In this document: one piece after another, positions 48,935 to 57,644 of the stretch
How the letters are laid out: each line of letters opens with the position of its first letter
Position numbering within the stretch: the first letter of the stretch is position 1
Assembly: GCF_017573505.1 (NCBI RefSeq)
Contig: NZ_JAGEOJ010000008.1
Span: forward strand, 124,001-188,000
Origin: Actinomadura barringtoniae
GTDB taxonomy: Bacteria > Actinomycetota > Actinomycetes > Streptosporangiales > Streptosporangiaceae
Length of the DNA stretch: 64,000 bases
Direction: 5' to 3'
Notes under the pieces: generated by a model
Seen by the model: only the letters and a program-made list of their open reading frames with translations
What the model was told of the DNA's origin: nothing
Database searches by the model: none
Translations under genes and position numbers: made by a program

Positions 48935-51520
48935 TCAGGTGGCGCTGCGGGAGAGGTCGTGGATGACTTCGCTCATGGTGACCGGGTCGACCTGGCCGAG
49001 GGGGACCGAGTCCTGGGGGACGTTGGCCGGGGAGGGGCCGGCCCAGAGGATGGAGATCTCCTGGTCCTCGCCTTCGCCGTACATGTAGTAGTAGAGGCCG
49101 GGGGTGAGGTTGGCGACGACGTGCAGGCCCGCGGGGTCGCGGCGGGACAGCCATGAGCCGGAGAACTCGCCGTTGGCGTGCAGGGACTCCCAGCGGCCTT
49201 GAGAGTGGCCCTTGGCCTTGCCGTAGGAGAGCGTGAGGCCCTCGCAGCGGGTGAGGCGGCGCGCGGAACGCTCGTCGTCGGTGAGCCGGTAGACGGGGCG
49301 GCCGAGCTGCTCGAACGGTTGCAGGATCTCGTAGTCGGCGAACAGCTCCACCCAGGCGTCGAGGTCGTCCAGCACGATCGGGTGGGCGATGCCGATGCGG
49401 CCTTCGGGGGTGAACGGGTCGTCGTTGACGTCGGCGTACGTGCGGTCCTCGGCGATGCGGAACGCGGTGCCGCCGTCGGTGATCCAGACCAGGCGGCGGA
49501 CGATGTGGCCCATCAGGGGGTGGGTGACGAAGAGGGCGTGGAAGTCGTCGGGCGTCCAGGTGCGGCGGGTGGTCATGGCGTTTTCGAGGCGTTTGATCTC
49601 CTGGTCGGCGATCGTCCGCAGGTCCTTCTTGAGGCCGGTGAACAGGGCGTGGGCCGCGGCGGCGAGCGCCGGGTCGTCCTTGGGGCCGGGCTTGGGGGCG
49701 CTCTTGCGGACCTTGCCGTTCGGCTCCACGACGAGGGGCGCGAGCTGCTCGTTGAACGTCACGGTGAACTGGCGCGGCCCGTAGTCCAGGACCAGCGTTC
49801 CGCGTGCGTCGAGGCCGAAGTCGGGGACGGCGCGGTCGGCGAGGGCGTCCGGGGTGATGCCGCGGGCGGCGGCGATCTCGTCGATCTTCTGGGCGGCCTT
49901 GGCCTTGAGGCCCTTGTACCGGCCGCCGCGGGTCAGCTCGAACAGGTGGGTGAGGGCGACGTCGGAGCCGATCCGGGCGAGGACCTCGAGCGCGGCGGTG
50001 GCGCGTCCGGCGCGGCCCTCGCCCGGCCAGTGCTTCATCAGCGGGCTGAGCCGCCGGACGGTGGTGTCGTCGCCGATCAGGCCGAGCTGCGCCAGCGCCC
50101 AGTTGTGCCGCGTGGGTCCGCCGAACGCGTGCCAGCGCTGGAAGACCGCCCAGGAGAACTCGGCCAGCGAGTGCCGGTCGCAGAACGCGCGGACCTCGGC
50201 GATCGCGGCGGCCTCGGCGGGCCCGGGTGACTTCTTGGCCAGGAGGGTCAGGAGGCGCCTGGTCGCGTCGGCGGGCAGTGCCCGGTCGCGGGTGCGGGTG
50301 AGGATCTGTGGGAGCAGCGCCGGGTCGACCCAGTCGACCTTCGCGCTGCGGGTGGGCTTGCCCCGCAGAACGGCGGGCAGGTCGTCGCAGTCGGGCGTGG
50401 AGTGGTCGGCGGGCCGCAGTTCGAGCACGAGCCCGGCCGCCTGGAGGCCCTTTGTCGTTCCCTGGCCGACCAGCGGAGCCAGCGCCCGGAGCGCGTGGTC
50501 CGGGTAGCGCCTGACCGCCTCATGCAGGGCGGCGAGCACGCGCTTCTCACCCATGTGGTCGAGGAGAACGGGGAAGACGGCCTCGTCGGCGATCTCCAGG
50601 ACGGCTTTGAGGATGACGGGGTGCGTCTCGTCCGTTCCGGCGTCCATGTAGTCGTAGCCGATCGCCCTGCTGAACAGCGTGAGCGCGTCCGCGCCCAGCC
50701 CGTCGAGCAGGGTGCCGATCACGGCGGGGCTCACCGGGATCCAGCCGATCCGGCTCGCGTGCGCGGCGGTGGAGAGCGAGGCGAGCAGGTGCTCGTGATC
50801 GAGGACGCTCAGCCCCGACCAGTCGTCGAGCGTCTCGTCCGTCCAGGCCGTCTCGGTCGGGATCAGGTAGGAGGCCGTGCTGCGCTTCGGCACGTCGTCG
50901 CGGTGCGCCGCGATGCGCGCGACGACTTCTTGGTACTCGGCCTCGGGGGCCGCGGCGAGGAGCGTTCGGAGCCGTTTGACGACCTGGTCCTCGGCGATCC
51001 AGTGGCCCATGGTGAAGCGGGCCGTGGCGGCGGTGGTACGCCGGATCTCGCCGCGCCACCCCTTGGGCGGGCCGTCCGCGTAGGTGTAGGCGACCATCCG
51101 GATGACGCCGTCCGCGCTCGGCCGCACCGGCTCCGGTGCGGGACCGAGCGCGATGGAGGACGCCTCGGTGACCGCGCAGGCGGCGAACGCGAGCCCGTGG
51201 TCGAGCACCCAGGCGTCCAGGAAGGCCGCGGATTCGGCGCCGTCGGCCTCGTCGCGGTACTTCGCCACGACGGTCGCGGTCGCCGCCGCGCCGACCGGGT
51301 CGGGCTTACCGTCCAGCCATGCCCGCGTCGCCGCCGCCAGATCGGCGGGGGTGCGCTCGTGCTCCAGCATCTCCTCGACGATCGGACGCGCCGTGCGCTC
51401 CCATTCGCGTGCCCTGCGCGCGGCGTCCTCGTCCATGACGACCGCGGGCCCGGGAGCGCCGCCATGCCGGGGATGGATGTGCTCGCGCCACTCGACCAGA
51501 ATGTCCGCCGTCTCGACCAT
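48935..51520 (-). CDS. DUF4132 (MolR-like) protein of unknown function
   Basis: 861 aa. The N-terminal half is helical with HEAT-like repeats, and the C-terminal half carries the DUF4132 region: GTLVLDYGPRQFTVTFNEQL, APLVVEPNGKVRKSAPKPG, TRRTWTPDDFHALFVTHPLM, TPEGRIGIAHPIVLDDLDAW. These proteins often have a WGR domain as well, but none is clear here. No signal or membrane span, so cytoplasmic. Some relatives are linked to molybdate regulation or RNA/ADP-ribose processes. No reaction can be assigned. Confidence 0.82.
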   Translation of the reverse strand: MVETADILVEWREHIHPRHGGAPGPAVVMDEDAARRAREWERTARPIVEEMLEHERTPADLAAATRAWLDGKPDPVGAAATATVVAKYRDEADGAESAAFLDAWVLDHGLAFAACAVTEASSIALGPAPEPVRPSADGVIRMVAYTYADGPPKGWRGEIRRTTAATARFTMGHWIAEDQVVKRLRTLLAAAPEAEYQEVVARIAAHRDDVPKRSTASYLIPTETAWTDETLDDWSGLSVLDHEHLLASLSTAAHASRIGWIPVSPAVIGTLLDGLGADALTLFSRAIGYDYMDAGTDETHPVILKAVLEIADEAVFPVLLDHMGEKRVLAALHEAVRRYPDHALRALAPLVGQGTTKGLQAAGLVLELRPADHSTPDCDDLPAVLRGKPTRSAKVDWVDPALLPQILTRTRDRALPADATRRLLTLLAKKSPGPAEAAAIAEVRAFCDRHSLAEFSWAVFQRWHAFGGPTRHNWALAQLGLIGDDTTVRRLSPLMKHWPGEGRAGRATAALEVLARIGSDVALTHLFELTRGGRYKGLKAKAAQKIDEIAAARGITPDALADRAVPDFGLDARGTLVLDYGPRQFTVTFNEQLAPLVVEPNGKVRKSAPKPGPKDDPALAAAAHALFTGLKKDLRTIADQEIKRLENAMTTRRTWTPDDFHALFVTHPLMGHIVRRLVWITDGGTAFRIAEDRTYADVNDDPFTPEGRIGIAHPIVLDDLDAWVELFADYEILQPFEQLGRPVYRLTDDERSARRLTRCEGLTLSYGKAKGHSQGRWESLHANGEFSGSWLSRRDPAGLHVVANLTPGLYYYMYGEGEDQEISILWAGPSPANVPQDSVPLGQVDPVTMSEVIHDLSRSAT

Positions 51521-51559
51521 GGCACCGCAACCTAGCGGCGACGCCCGACAATCCGGGCC

Positions 51560-52873
51560 TTAAAGCGGGTGCTGCGGAGTGATGGTCTGGCGGTGGACGA
51601 TCGCGTCGTAGTACTGGCGCAGGCTGCCGCCCGTCCAGGTGGACGAGGGCACCCAGATGAGTCCGCGCGTGGTGGCCGGTGAGGTCAGCCAGGTGGTGAC
51701 GGCGGGCGGCGCGGGTTTGCGCAGGTCGATCGCGTACTGGGCGTACGGGACGCGGCCGAGGGGGTGCTCGGCCCAGCCTTCCGGCGGCGGGGGCGCGGGG
51801 AGGGCCGGGCCGCCCGGGTCACCGGCGATCGAGCCGTGGTCGAACGTGAAGCCGATCGAGCGGTAGCGCTCCCCGTACCAGCGGCGCATGAACGAGCCGA
51901 CGCCGGCGAACGTGATGTCGGGGCCGGGCGCCGCGCTGAGGCGGACGTGCGGGGCGTTGGCCGAGTGGGGCGCCGCCGCCCAGTAGACGACCTTGTCGTG
52001 GCTGAACGAACGCCACCAGCGCAGGTTCTGGGAGGTGTGCTCGTCGCGGTAGGCGTTGTTGTCCTTGAGGTCGTAGTGCTCGTAGAACGAGAGGATCTGG
52101 CGGGCCGCGTGCAGGGTCACCTCGTACCCGCGCCTATGAGGAAGCCTCTCGACGAGCGAATACAGCGCGCGGGCATGGGTGGCGAAGCGCTGCTTGTCGG
52201 CATCGCTCGCGTCCTTCCAAAGCCACTGGACGTAAGCGCCGATGTCGGCGGTCCAGGGGAGGATCGCCTCCACCTGCCGCTTGACCTCGGCGAGCCGATC
52301 CGGAGCGTTCTTCGCGGTGTAGGCCGTGACCGCGTCATAGGCCGACCGCTGCGTCGCGTAGTACTCCACGCCGAAGAAGCGCACCGGGTCGTGCGGATGC
52401 GCCTTGTTGAAGGAACGCAGCCAGTGCAGAACGTCCAGGACTTCTTGCGACTGCCAGTCGCCCTTCTTCAACAGCGCCGCCGGGTCTCTCTTGCCGGTCA
52501 GGATGTAGTCGTTGAGCTGAAGGCCCAGGGTCCAGTCCTCTTCCCATGCGATCGAACGGAAACCCATCCGCTCGACCAGCAGCCTCAGCACGCGATGCTT
52601 GAGCTTGGCCTCCTCGCTCGCGCCGTGCGTGGACTCGCCGAGCCCGACGATCGTCGCGTCCCCGATCGTGCGGCGCAGCGGAGCGAGGTCGGTCAGCGGC
52701 GCCCGCGGATCGATGGTGGACAGCGGCGTGGCGTTCCGCGTGATCCAGGACGCGACGGGCCGGGGCTCGGCGCTCGCCCCCGCGGCCGTGGCGGCGGTCG
52801 CGGTCGCGGTGCCGGTCAGGGAGGCCGCCGCGGCGACGGGCAGGGTGAACGCGACGATCCGGTGCGGACGCAT
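51560..52873 (-). CDS. Secreted erythromycin-esterase-family protein
   Basis: 437 aa. The signal peptide has an Ala/Thr-rich core and ends around residue 35. The family motif is IVGLGESTHGASEEAKLKHR (catalytic Glu and His) and FRSIAWEEDWTLGLQLNDYI. WWRSFSHDKVVYWAAAPHSA and the late DHGSIAGDPG contribute the other active-site residues. Erythromycin esterases (EreA/B) open macrolide lactones, but many family members act on other cyclic esters. Because this one is secreted and lies in no resistance context, an unknown ester is more likely than a macrolide. Confidence 0.88.
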   Translation of the reverse strand: MRPHRIVAFTLPVAAAASLTGTATATAATAAGASAEPRPVASWITRNATPLSTIDPRAPLTDLAPLRRTIGDATIVGLGESTHGASEEAKLKHRVLRLLVERMGFRSIAWEEDWTLGLQLNDYILTGKRDPAALLKKGDWQSQEVLDVLHWLRSFNKAHPHDPVRFFGVEYYATQRSAYDAVTAYTAKNAPDRLAEVKRQVEAILPWTADIGAYVQWLWKDASDADKQRFATHARALYSLVERLPHRRGYEVTLHAARQILSFYEHYDLKDNNAYRDEHTSQNLRWWRSFSHDKVVYWAAAPHSANAPHVRLSAAPGPDITFAGVGSFMRRWYGERYRSIGFTFDHGSIAGDPGGPALPAPPPPEGWAEHPLGRVPYAQYAIDLRKPAPPAVTTWLTSPATTRGLIWVPSSTWTGGSLRQYYDAIVHRQTITPQHPL

Positions 52874-52967
52874 CGGTGATTCCTCTCGTTTCGGCCAGTG
52901 AAAGCGATGAGAGAAACCGTCTCCGTTGTGTTCATGCCCGTGCGTCCCCCAAGGGGAGGCTCGTGGG

Positions 52968-54218
52968 CTACTCCCCCGGGCTTAGCCGGTCCGCGCTCCG
53001 CTGTAGGTAGCGCTGTTCGGGGACGCTGAGGGTGAGCCGGGCCGCGCGGCGGTAGTTGTCGTACGCGGCTGAACGATCCCCCGCCATCTCCTGCAGATGC
53101 CCCCGCACGGCGTACAGGCGATGGTGGCGGGCCATGCGGGAGTCATCGTCGAGAGGCTCCAGCAGCGCGAGCCCGGCCTCGGGCCCCTGCGTCATAGCGA
53201 CCGCGACCGCGTGGTTGAGGGTGACCATCGGGTTCGGCGCGATCCGGCTCAGGATTTGATAGAGGATCCGGATCTGCTCCCAGTCGGTGTCCTCGACGCG
53301 CGGGGCTTCGTCATGGAGCACGGCGATCGCCGCCTGCAGCTGATAGGGCCCCAGGGACGAGGTGGCCATCGCTCCGGCGACCAGCGCGGTCCCCTCCGCG
53401 ATCGCGGCTACGTCCCAGCGGCTGCGGTCCTGCTCCGCCAGCGGTACGAACGTGCCGTCCGGCGCGGCGCGGGCCGCCCGCCGGGCGTCGGTCAGCAGCA
53501 TCAGCGCGAGGAGCCCGGCGATCTCACCGTCGTCGGGCCGGGACCGGTGCACCATGCGGGTGAGCCGGATCGCCTCCGCGGTGAGCTCGCCGCGCTGCAG
53601 GTCGGGGCCGGAGCTGGCGGCGTACCCCTCGTTGAAGATCAGGTAGAGGACGTGCAGCACCGCGCCCAGCCGCTGCGCCCACTCCCCCGCCTCCGGCATC
53701 GCGAACGTCGCGCCCGCGGCCTTGATCCGCTGCTTGGCGCGGCTGATGCGCGGCGCCATCGTGGCCTCGGGCACCAGGAAGGCCTGCGCGATCTCGGCGG
53801 TGGTGAGGCCGCCGACGGCGCGCAGCGTCAGCGCCACCTGGGACGCGGGCGTCAGCGCGGGATGGCAGCACAGGAACAGCAGCATGAGGGTGTCGTCGTG
53901 GTCACCCGGGTTCGTCCCGCCCGGCGCGGTCATCGCCTCGGCGTCGGGTGCCTCCCGTACGGCGGCGGTGACCTCGCGGCGCCGACGCGCCTGCTCGCTG
54001 CGCACCTGGTCGATGAGGCGGCGGGACGCGACGGTGATCAGCCACGCCCGCGGGCTGTCGGGAACGCCCTCGACCGGCCACTGCGCGGCCGCCGCGATCA
54101 GCGCCTCCTGGACCGCCTCCTCGCATTCCTCGAACCCGCCGTACCGGCGCAGGAGCGCGCCGAGGACCTGCGGCGCGTGCTCGCGCAGCAGGTCCCCGAG
54201 CCGGTCGGACGCGCTCAG
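52968..54218 (-). CDS. ECF42-family sigma factor with C-terminal TPR-like domain
   Basis: 416 aa if it starts at the CTG at 54218, which overlaps the YCII stop (54215-54217) and follows GGGAGAGG. No ATG, GTG or TTG is available in frame at that point. Conserved sequence upstream of the first in-frame GTG (LREHAPQVLGALLRRYGGFE, ECEEAVQEALIAAAAQWPVE, SPRAWLITVASRRLIDQVRS) shows the start lies near here. Region 4 has LTLRAVGGLTTAEIAQAFLV. The long C-terminal part (TPR-like, DUF6596) is typical of ECF42, which pairs with a YCII-domain protein. Function: stress-responsive transcription. Confidence 0.88.
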   Translation of the reverse strand: MSASDRLGDLLREHAPQVLGALLRRYGGFEECEEAVQEALIAAAAQWPVEGVPDSPRAWLITVASRRLIDQVRSEQARRRREVTAAVREAPDAEAMTAPGGTNPGDHDDTLMLLFLCCHPALTPASQVALTLRAVGGLTTAEIAQAFLVPEATMAPRISRAKQRIKAAGATFAMPEAGEWAQRLGAVLHVLYLIFNEGYAASSGPDLQRGELTAEAIRLTRMVHRSRPDDGEIAGLLALMLLTDARRAARAAPDGTFVPLAEQDRSRWDVAAIAEGTALVAGAMATSSLGPYQLQAAIAVLHDEAPRVEDTDWEQIRILYQILSRIAPNPMVTLNHAVAVAMTQGPEAGLALLEPLDDDSRMARHHRLYAVRGHLQEMAGDRSAAYDNYRRAARLTLSVPEQRYLQRSADRLSPGE

Positions 54219-54610
54219 CTGCCCGCCTCTCCCGGCCCGCCGTGCCCGCCGTACGTCTCCTCGAAGATCACCTGGCGCACCTCGATGCCGAGGCCCTCGA
54301 CCCTGCTGTCAGGGATGAGCCCGGCGAGCTCCAGCGCGCGGTCCCTGCTCTCGCATTCGACCAGGTAGTAGCCGCCGAGGAACTCCTTGGCCTCCAGGTA
54401 GGGCCCGTCGGTCACCGCCGGGACGCCGCCGCGGGTCCCGACGACGGCGCTCTCGGCCGGGTCGGCCAGCGCGGCCGTGCTGATCATCTCCCCCGACCTC
54501 TTGATGGTCTCGATGAACGCGCCGTGGCCGCTCATCACCTCCTGGCGCTCCGCCTCGGTCAGCGCGTCCCAGATCGCCGGGTTCATGTGCATGATCAAAA
54601 GGAACTTCAC
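54215..54610 (-). CDS. YCII-related (DGPF) protein partner of ECF42
   Basis: 131 aa. MKFLLIMHMNPAIWDALTEA, VTDGPYLEAKEFLGGYYLVE (DGPF signature variant DGPY), CESRDRALELAGLIPDSRVE and the final EVRQVIFEETYGG define the YCII domain. In ECF42 systems the genes are adjacent, and the YCII protein is typically a target of the sigma factor. The start is at 54610 and the stop overlaps the sigma gene. Confidence 0.88.
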   Translation of the reverse strand: MKFLLIMHMNPAIWDALTEAERQEVMSGHGAFIETIKRSGEMISTAALADPAESAVVGTRGGVPAVTDGPYLEAKEFLGGYYLVECESRDRALELAGLIPDSRVEGLGIEVRQVIFEETYGGHGGPGEAGS

Positions 54611-54799
54611 GTCGTCTCCTCCATCGGTGCGATTCGGGGGTACGTCGGAGCCGATCCGGCGACCTTGACGTCCGGAGCGCGAGAAATCGCGAGAAGGACG
54701 CGAGGAGGCGCAAGAACGCGCCGCCGGCTCCGACCCATCCCCGAAGACGCGCCCTCACCTGGGCGTTCACGACCAACGACCGTCATCGGAGACTATGTC

Positions 54800-55696
54800 A
54801 TGAGCCTGCCTCGCCTCGGCGTCACCCTCCAGCACCTCGGCCCGCACGCCGGTCCCGAGGCCATCGTCACCGTCGCTCAGGCGGCCGAACGGCTCGGCTT
54901 CCACTCGCTGTCGGTCAGCGACCGGCTGCTGCTCCCCGTCGGGCCGCACTGGGACAACGACGCGGGTGTGCCCGAGACCGCGGTGTGGGACACACTCCAG
55001 GTGCTCGGCTGGGCCGCCGCGCACACCGAGCGGATCCGCGTCGGCACGAGCATCCTCAACACGATCTTCCAGCCGCCCGCCGTCCTGGCCCGCACGCTGG
55101 CGACGCTGGACCGGCTGTCGAAGGGACGTCTGGACGTCGGGATCGGGCAGGGCGGCGGCACCCGGCTGCCGCCGTACTACATCCCCGAGGAGTTCACTGC
55201 GGCGGGAGTGCCGACCGCCCGCCGGGGCGCCGGGTTCGTCGAGCACGTGGCCGCGATGCGCGCCTGCTGGGCGCCCGACCCCGTCGAGTTCCACGGCGAG
55301 TACTACACGATCCCCGCCTCCAGGGTCGGCCCGAAGCCGTGGGGCGAACGCATCCCGCTGCTGTTCGGCGCGATCACCCAGGCGACGATCGAACGAGCCG
55401 CCCGCATCGGGGACGGCTTCATCACCACCGCCGTGAACTGGGACGACACTCGTACCCAGGTCCGCTGGTACCGGGAGGCCGGAGGCAGCGGCACAGTCGC
55501 GATCAACACGTTCACCGGCCCGCCCGGCACCGACGTCGCCACCCCCGACTTCCTCGACACCGTCCTGGCCAACCTCGACCGGGCGACAGCGGTCGGCGCC
55601 GACCAGATGCACATCGGGACCAACCTCATGGGCGTGAGTGCCGAACGGCAGGTCGAGCTCCTCGAAGCCCTCGCGGCCAAGCTCGACCTGGCCTAG
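54800..55696 (+). CDS. LLM-class F420-dependent oxidoreductase
   Basis: 298 aa. ATG 54800 follows GGAG by 9 bases; the upstream frame is unsupported. Luciferase-like barrel: LGVTLQHLGPHAGPEAIVTV, GFHSLSVSDRLLLPVG, IRVGTSILNTIFQPPAVLAR, LSKGRLDVGIGQGGGTRLPP. The final part binds substrate (GDGFITTAVNWDD). It probably uses F420 or FMN; the substrate is unknown. It is convergent with the NmrA reductase, 6 bp apart, and divergent from the YCII gene. Confidence 0.87.
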   Translation: MSLPRLGVTLQHLGPHAGPEAIVTVAQAAERLGFHSLSVSDRLLLPVGPHWDNDAGVPETAVWDTLQVLGWAAAHTERIRVGTSILNTIFQPPAVLARTLATLDRLSKGRLDVGIGQGGGTRLPPYYIPEEFTAAGVPTARRGAGFVEHVAAMRACWAPDPVEFHGEYYTIPASRVGPKPWGERIPLLFGAITQATIERAARIGDGFITTAVNWDDTRTQVRWYREAGGSGTVAINTFTGPPGTDVATPDFLDTVLANLDRATAVGADQMHIGTNLMGVSAERQVELLEALAAKLDLA

Positions 55697-55702
55697 CGCC
55701 GC

Positions 55703-56581
55703 TCAACTCCGGCGAAAGTCGGCCGCGTGATCCCGCGCCCACTGGGCGAACGTACGGGCGGGACGCCCGGTCACCTCGCGCGCGGTCGGCAGGGGCCCGG
55801 CGGCCGACAGATCGATCTCCGCCCGGTCGTCGGGCTCGGCCTCCGCGCCCGAGTACGTCTCGAAGCCCAGCAGGAAGTCGGCGTTCGCCGCCGCGAACCC
55901 GCCCTGCGCCCGGTAGATTGCGCGCGCCCGTTCCGGCGTGACCTGCTCGAACCGGGCCCCGCCGCCGAGCGCCTCGTCCAAGAGCGCGACCTGCTGCCGA
56001 TGGCTGAGGAACTCCGGCCCGTTCAGCATGTACGCCCTGCCCGCGTGCCCGTCCTCCAGCAGCGCCGCGGTCGCGACGTCGGCGATGTCGTCCTCGTGCA
56101 CCGGGCACCAGCTCGCCTCGGGGAACGGGTCGCGCACGACGCCCTCCGCGCGGATCGACGGCCCCCACAGCCAGAGCTTGTTCAGCATGAACTCGCCCGG
56201 CCGCACGTGCGTCCACTCCACGCCCGACGCCTCCACGGCCTGCTCGACGGGCAGATGGAAGTCGGTGTCGTACCCGCCCTCGACCGCGCCGGACGACAGC
56301 GTCACGATCCGCCGTACCCCCGCCGCCACGGCCATGCCAACGACCTCCTTGGCCGTGGCCGCGACGGGGAACAGGTACAGCCGTTCCACTCCCTCCAAAA
56401 CTCCCCGCAACGACGCGGGCTCGGCCAGGTCTCCCGGCACGACGTTCACCCCGTCCGGCAGCAGCCGCGCCGCCTCCTCGGGCCGCCGGCTCATCGCCCG
56501 CACCGGCGTCCCCGCCTCAACGAGACGCGCCACCACGCGCCGCCCGATCTCGCCCGTCGCGCCGGTCATCAGGATGGTCAC
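55703..56581 (-). CDS. NmrA-like NAD(P)-binding reductase
   Basis: 292 aa. GTG 56581 is preferred because GGAGG lies 8 bases upstream; ATG 56587 is only 2 bases from it. VTILMTGATGEIGRRVVARL is the nucleotide loop, VERLYLFPVAATAKEVVGMA and RRIVTLSSGAVEGGYDTD follow, and TAREVTGRPARTFAQWARDH is near the end. The pattern fits the NmrA/YtfG (quinone reductase) branch. Substrate unknown. This is a separate gene from the ECF41-controlled NmrA protein at 8450. Confidence 0.85.
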   Translation of the reverse strand: MTILMTGATGEIGRRVVARLVEAGTPVRAMSRRPEEAARLLPDGVNVVPGDLAEPASLRGVLEGVERLYLFPVAATAKEVVGMAVAAGVRRIVTLSSGAVEGGYDTDFHLPVEQAVEASGVEWTHVRPGEFMLNKLWLWGPSIRAEGVVRDPFPEASWCPVHEDDIADVATAALLEDGHAGRAYMLNGPEFLSHRQQVALLDEALGGGARFEQVTPERARAIYRAQGGFAAANADFLLGFETYSGAEAEPDDRAEIDLSAAGPLPTAREVTGRPARTFAQWARDHAADFRRS

Positions 56582-56731
56582 GGACATCTCCTCCAAGATC
56601 CGGATGACCCATCCTGAACATGCCCACAGCGCGGAAGCAAACGCGAACACCCTGTTCACATTCGCCTTTGACCTGCACGAACAGCCGATCGACGGCCCCT
56701 GAGAGAGCCGAAATTGATCGCCTCAGACGGA

Positions 56732-57481
56732 TCAGGCGGTTCGGGCTGCGGCGAAGAGGCGTTCTGTTTCGGTGATGGCGTCCGGGAGGGCGTCGGGGCT
56801 CAGATTGGCGATGATGTCGTCGGCGCCGCGCAGGCCTGCGCGCTGGAGCAGGCGCTTCTCGTTGGTGACCCACTCGCCGCGCGCCGCGAGGACCGCGTGC
56901 GCGGTCTGCATGGCCGCCGTGGCGAGCGCTCCGGCGACCTCGGTGGTCTGGCCGCGCGGGGCGAAGGCCTTCCTGGCGTAGTCGAGCGTCATGGCCGCCC
57001 GTTCACCCCACATCCGCGACGCCGACTCGCGCAGGGCCTCGGGATAGCCGGGACGCGGAAGCTCGCCGCGCAGCACCCGGTTGACCGCCAGCTCGGCGAC
57101 CACGAGGTAGCTGGGGATGCCCGCCAGGTGGAACATCAGCGGCTCCCAGTGGAACCGCCCCTCCCGGGCCGCGGCCAGCTCGTGCTCCACGATGTCGAGG
57201 TCGCGGTAGTGCACGTCGACCTGGCGACCGTCGATGGTGAGCCAGGCGCCGCCGTTGAAGACGCCGCCGCCCCAGCCGCCGATCTCGGACACCTCGCCCT
57301 CCCATCCGGCGGCGCGCAGGTCGGCCGGGTCGAACGCGTCCCGGTAGTAGATGGCCAGGTCCCAGTCGCTGCCGGGCTCGTTCGTCCCCTGCGCGCGCGA
57401 GCCACCGAGGGACACGGCGCGCACGCCGGGCAGGTCCGCGAGGCGGTCGGCGACAGGGTCGAGGAAGAGGTCGTCGGTCAT
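56732..57481 (-). CDS. Nucleotidyltransferase-fold protein
   Basis: 249 aa from ATG 57481 (MTDDLFLDPVADRLADL). The pol-beta-type core is LGGSRAQGTNEPGSDWDLAI, with GSR-12-D-x-D as the metal-binding pair, and DGRQVDVHYRDLDIVEHELA with the third acidic position. The C-terminal half is helical (MTLDYARKAFAPRGQTTEVA). It probably transfers a nucleotide to a small molecule or protein, as in aminoglycoside nucleotidyltransferases or MNT-type antitoxins, but no HEPN partner lies next to it. The 160-bp gap to the next gene (57482-57644) shows no clear signal. Confidence 0.82.
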   Translation of the reverse strand: MTDDLFLDPVADRLADLPGVRAVSLGGSRAQGTNEPGSDWDLAIYYRDAFDPADLRAAGWEGEVSEIGGWGGGVFNGGAWLTIDGRQVDVHYRDLDIVEHELAAAREGRFHWEPLMFHLAGIPSYLVVAELAVNRVLRGELPRPGYPEALRESASRMWGERAAMTLDYARKAFAPRGQTTEVAGALATAAMQTAHAVLAARGEWVTNEKRLLQRAGLRGADDIIANLSPDALPDAITETERLFAAARTA

Positions 57482-57644
57482 GAGAGTCCGATCGTATGAA
57501 GTGGAAGAGGAACTCACCTGGCACGCCGCGCCGGACGCCGGAGCCTGAGCTCGAACGGCGCCTCGAGGGCGTGCGGGGACGTCACTTCACGGGAGCGATC
57601 GTACTAGGGGCGCTTACCTGGGGCGGTCCAGCGTCCGTTCGGCT

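Noticed and set aside
51560..52873. Macrolide-resistance esterase
   Set aside because: The family motif is present but the protein is secreted and no macrolide gene or resistance neighbour is present.
56732..57481. MNT-type antitoxin of a HEPN/MNT toxin-antitoxin pair
   Set aside because: No HEPN-type gene is adjacent on either side, and the protein is longer than typical MNT antitoxins.
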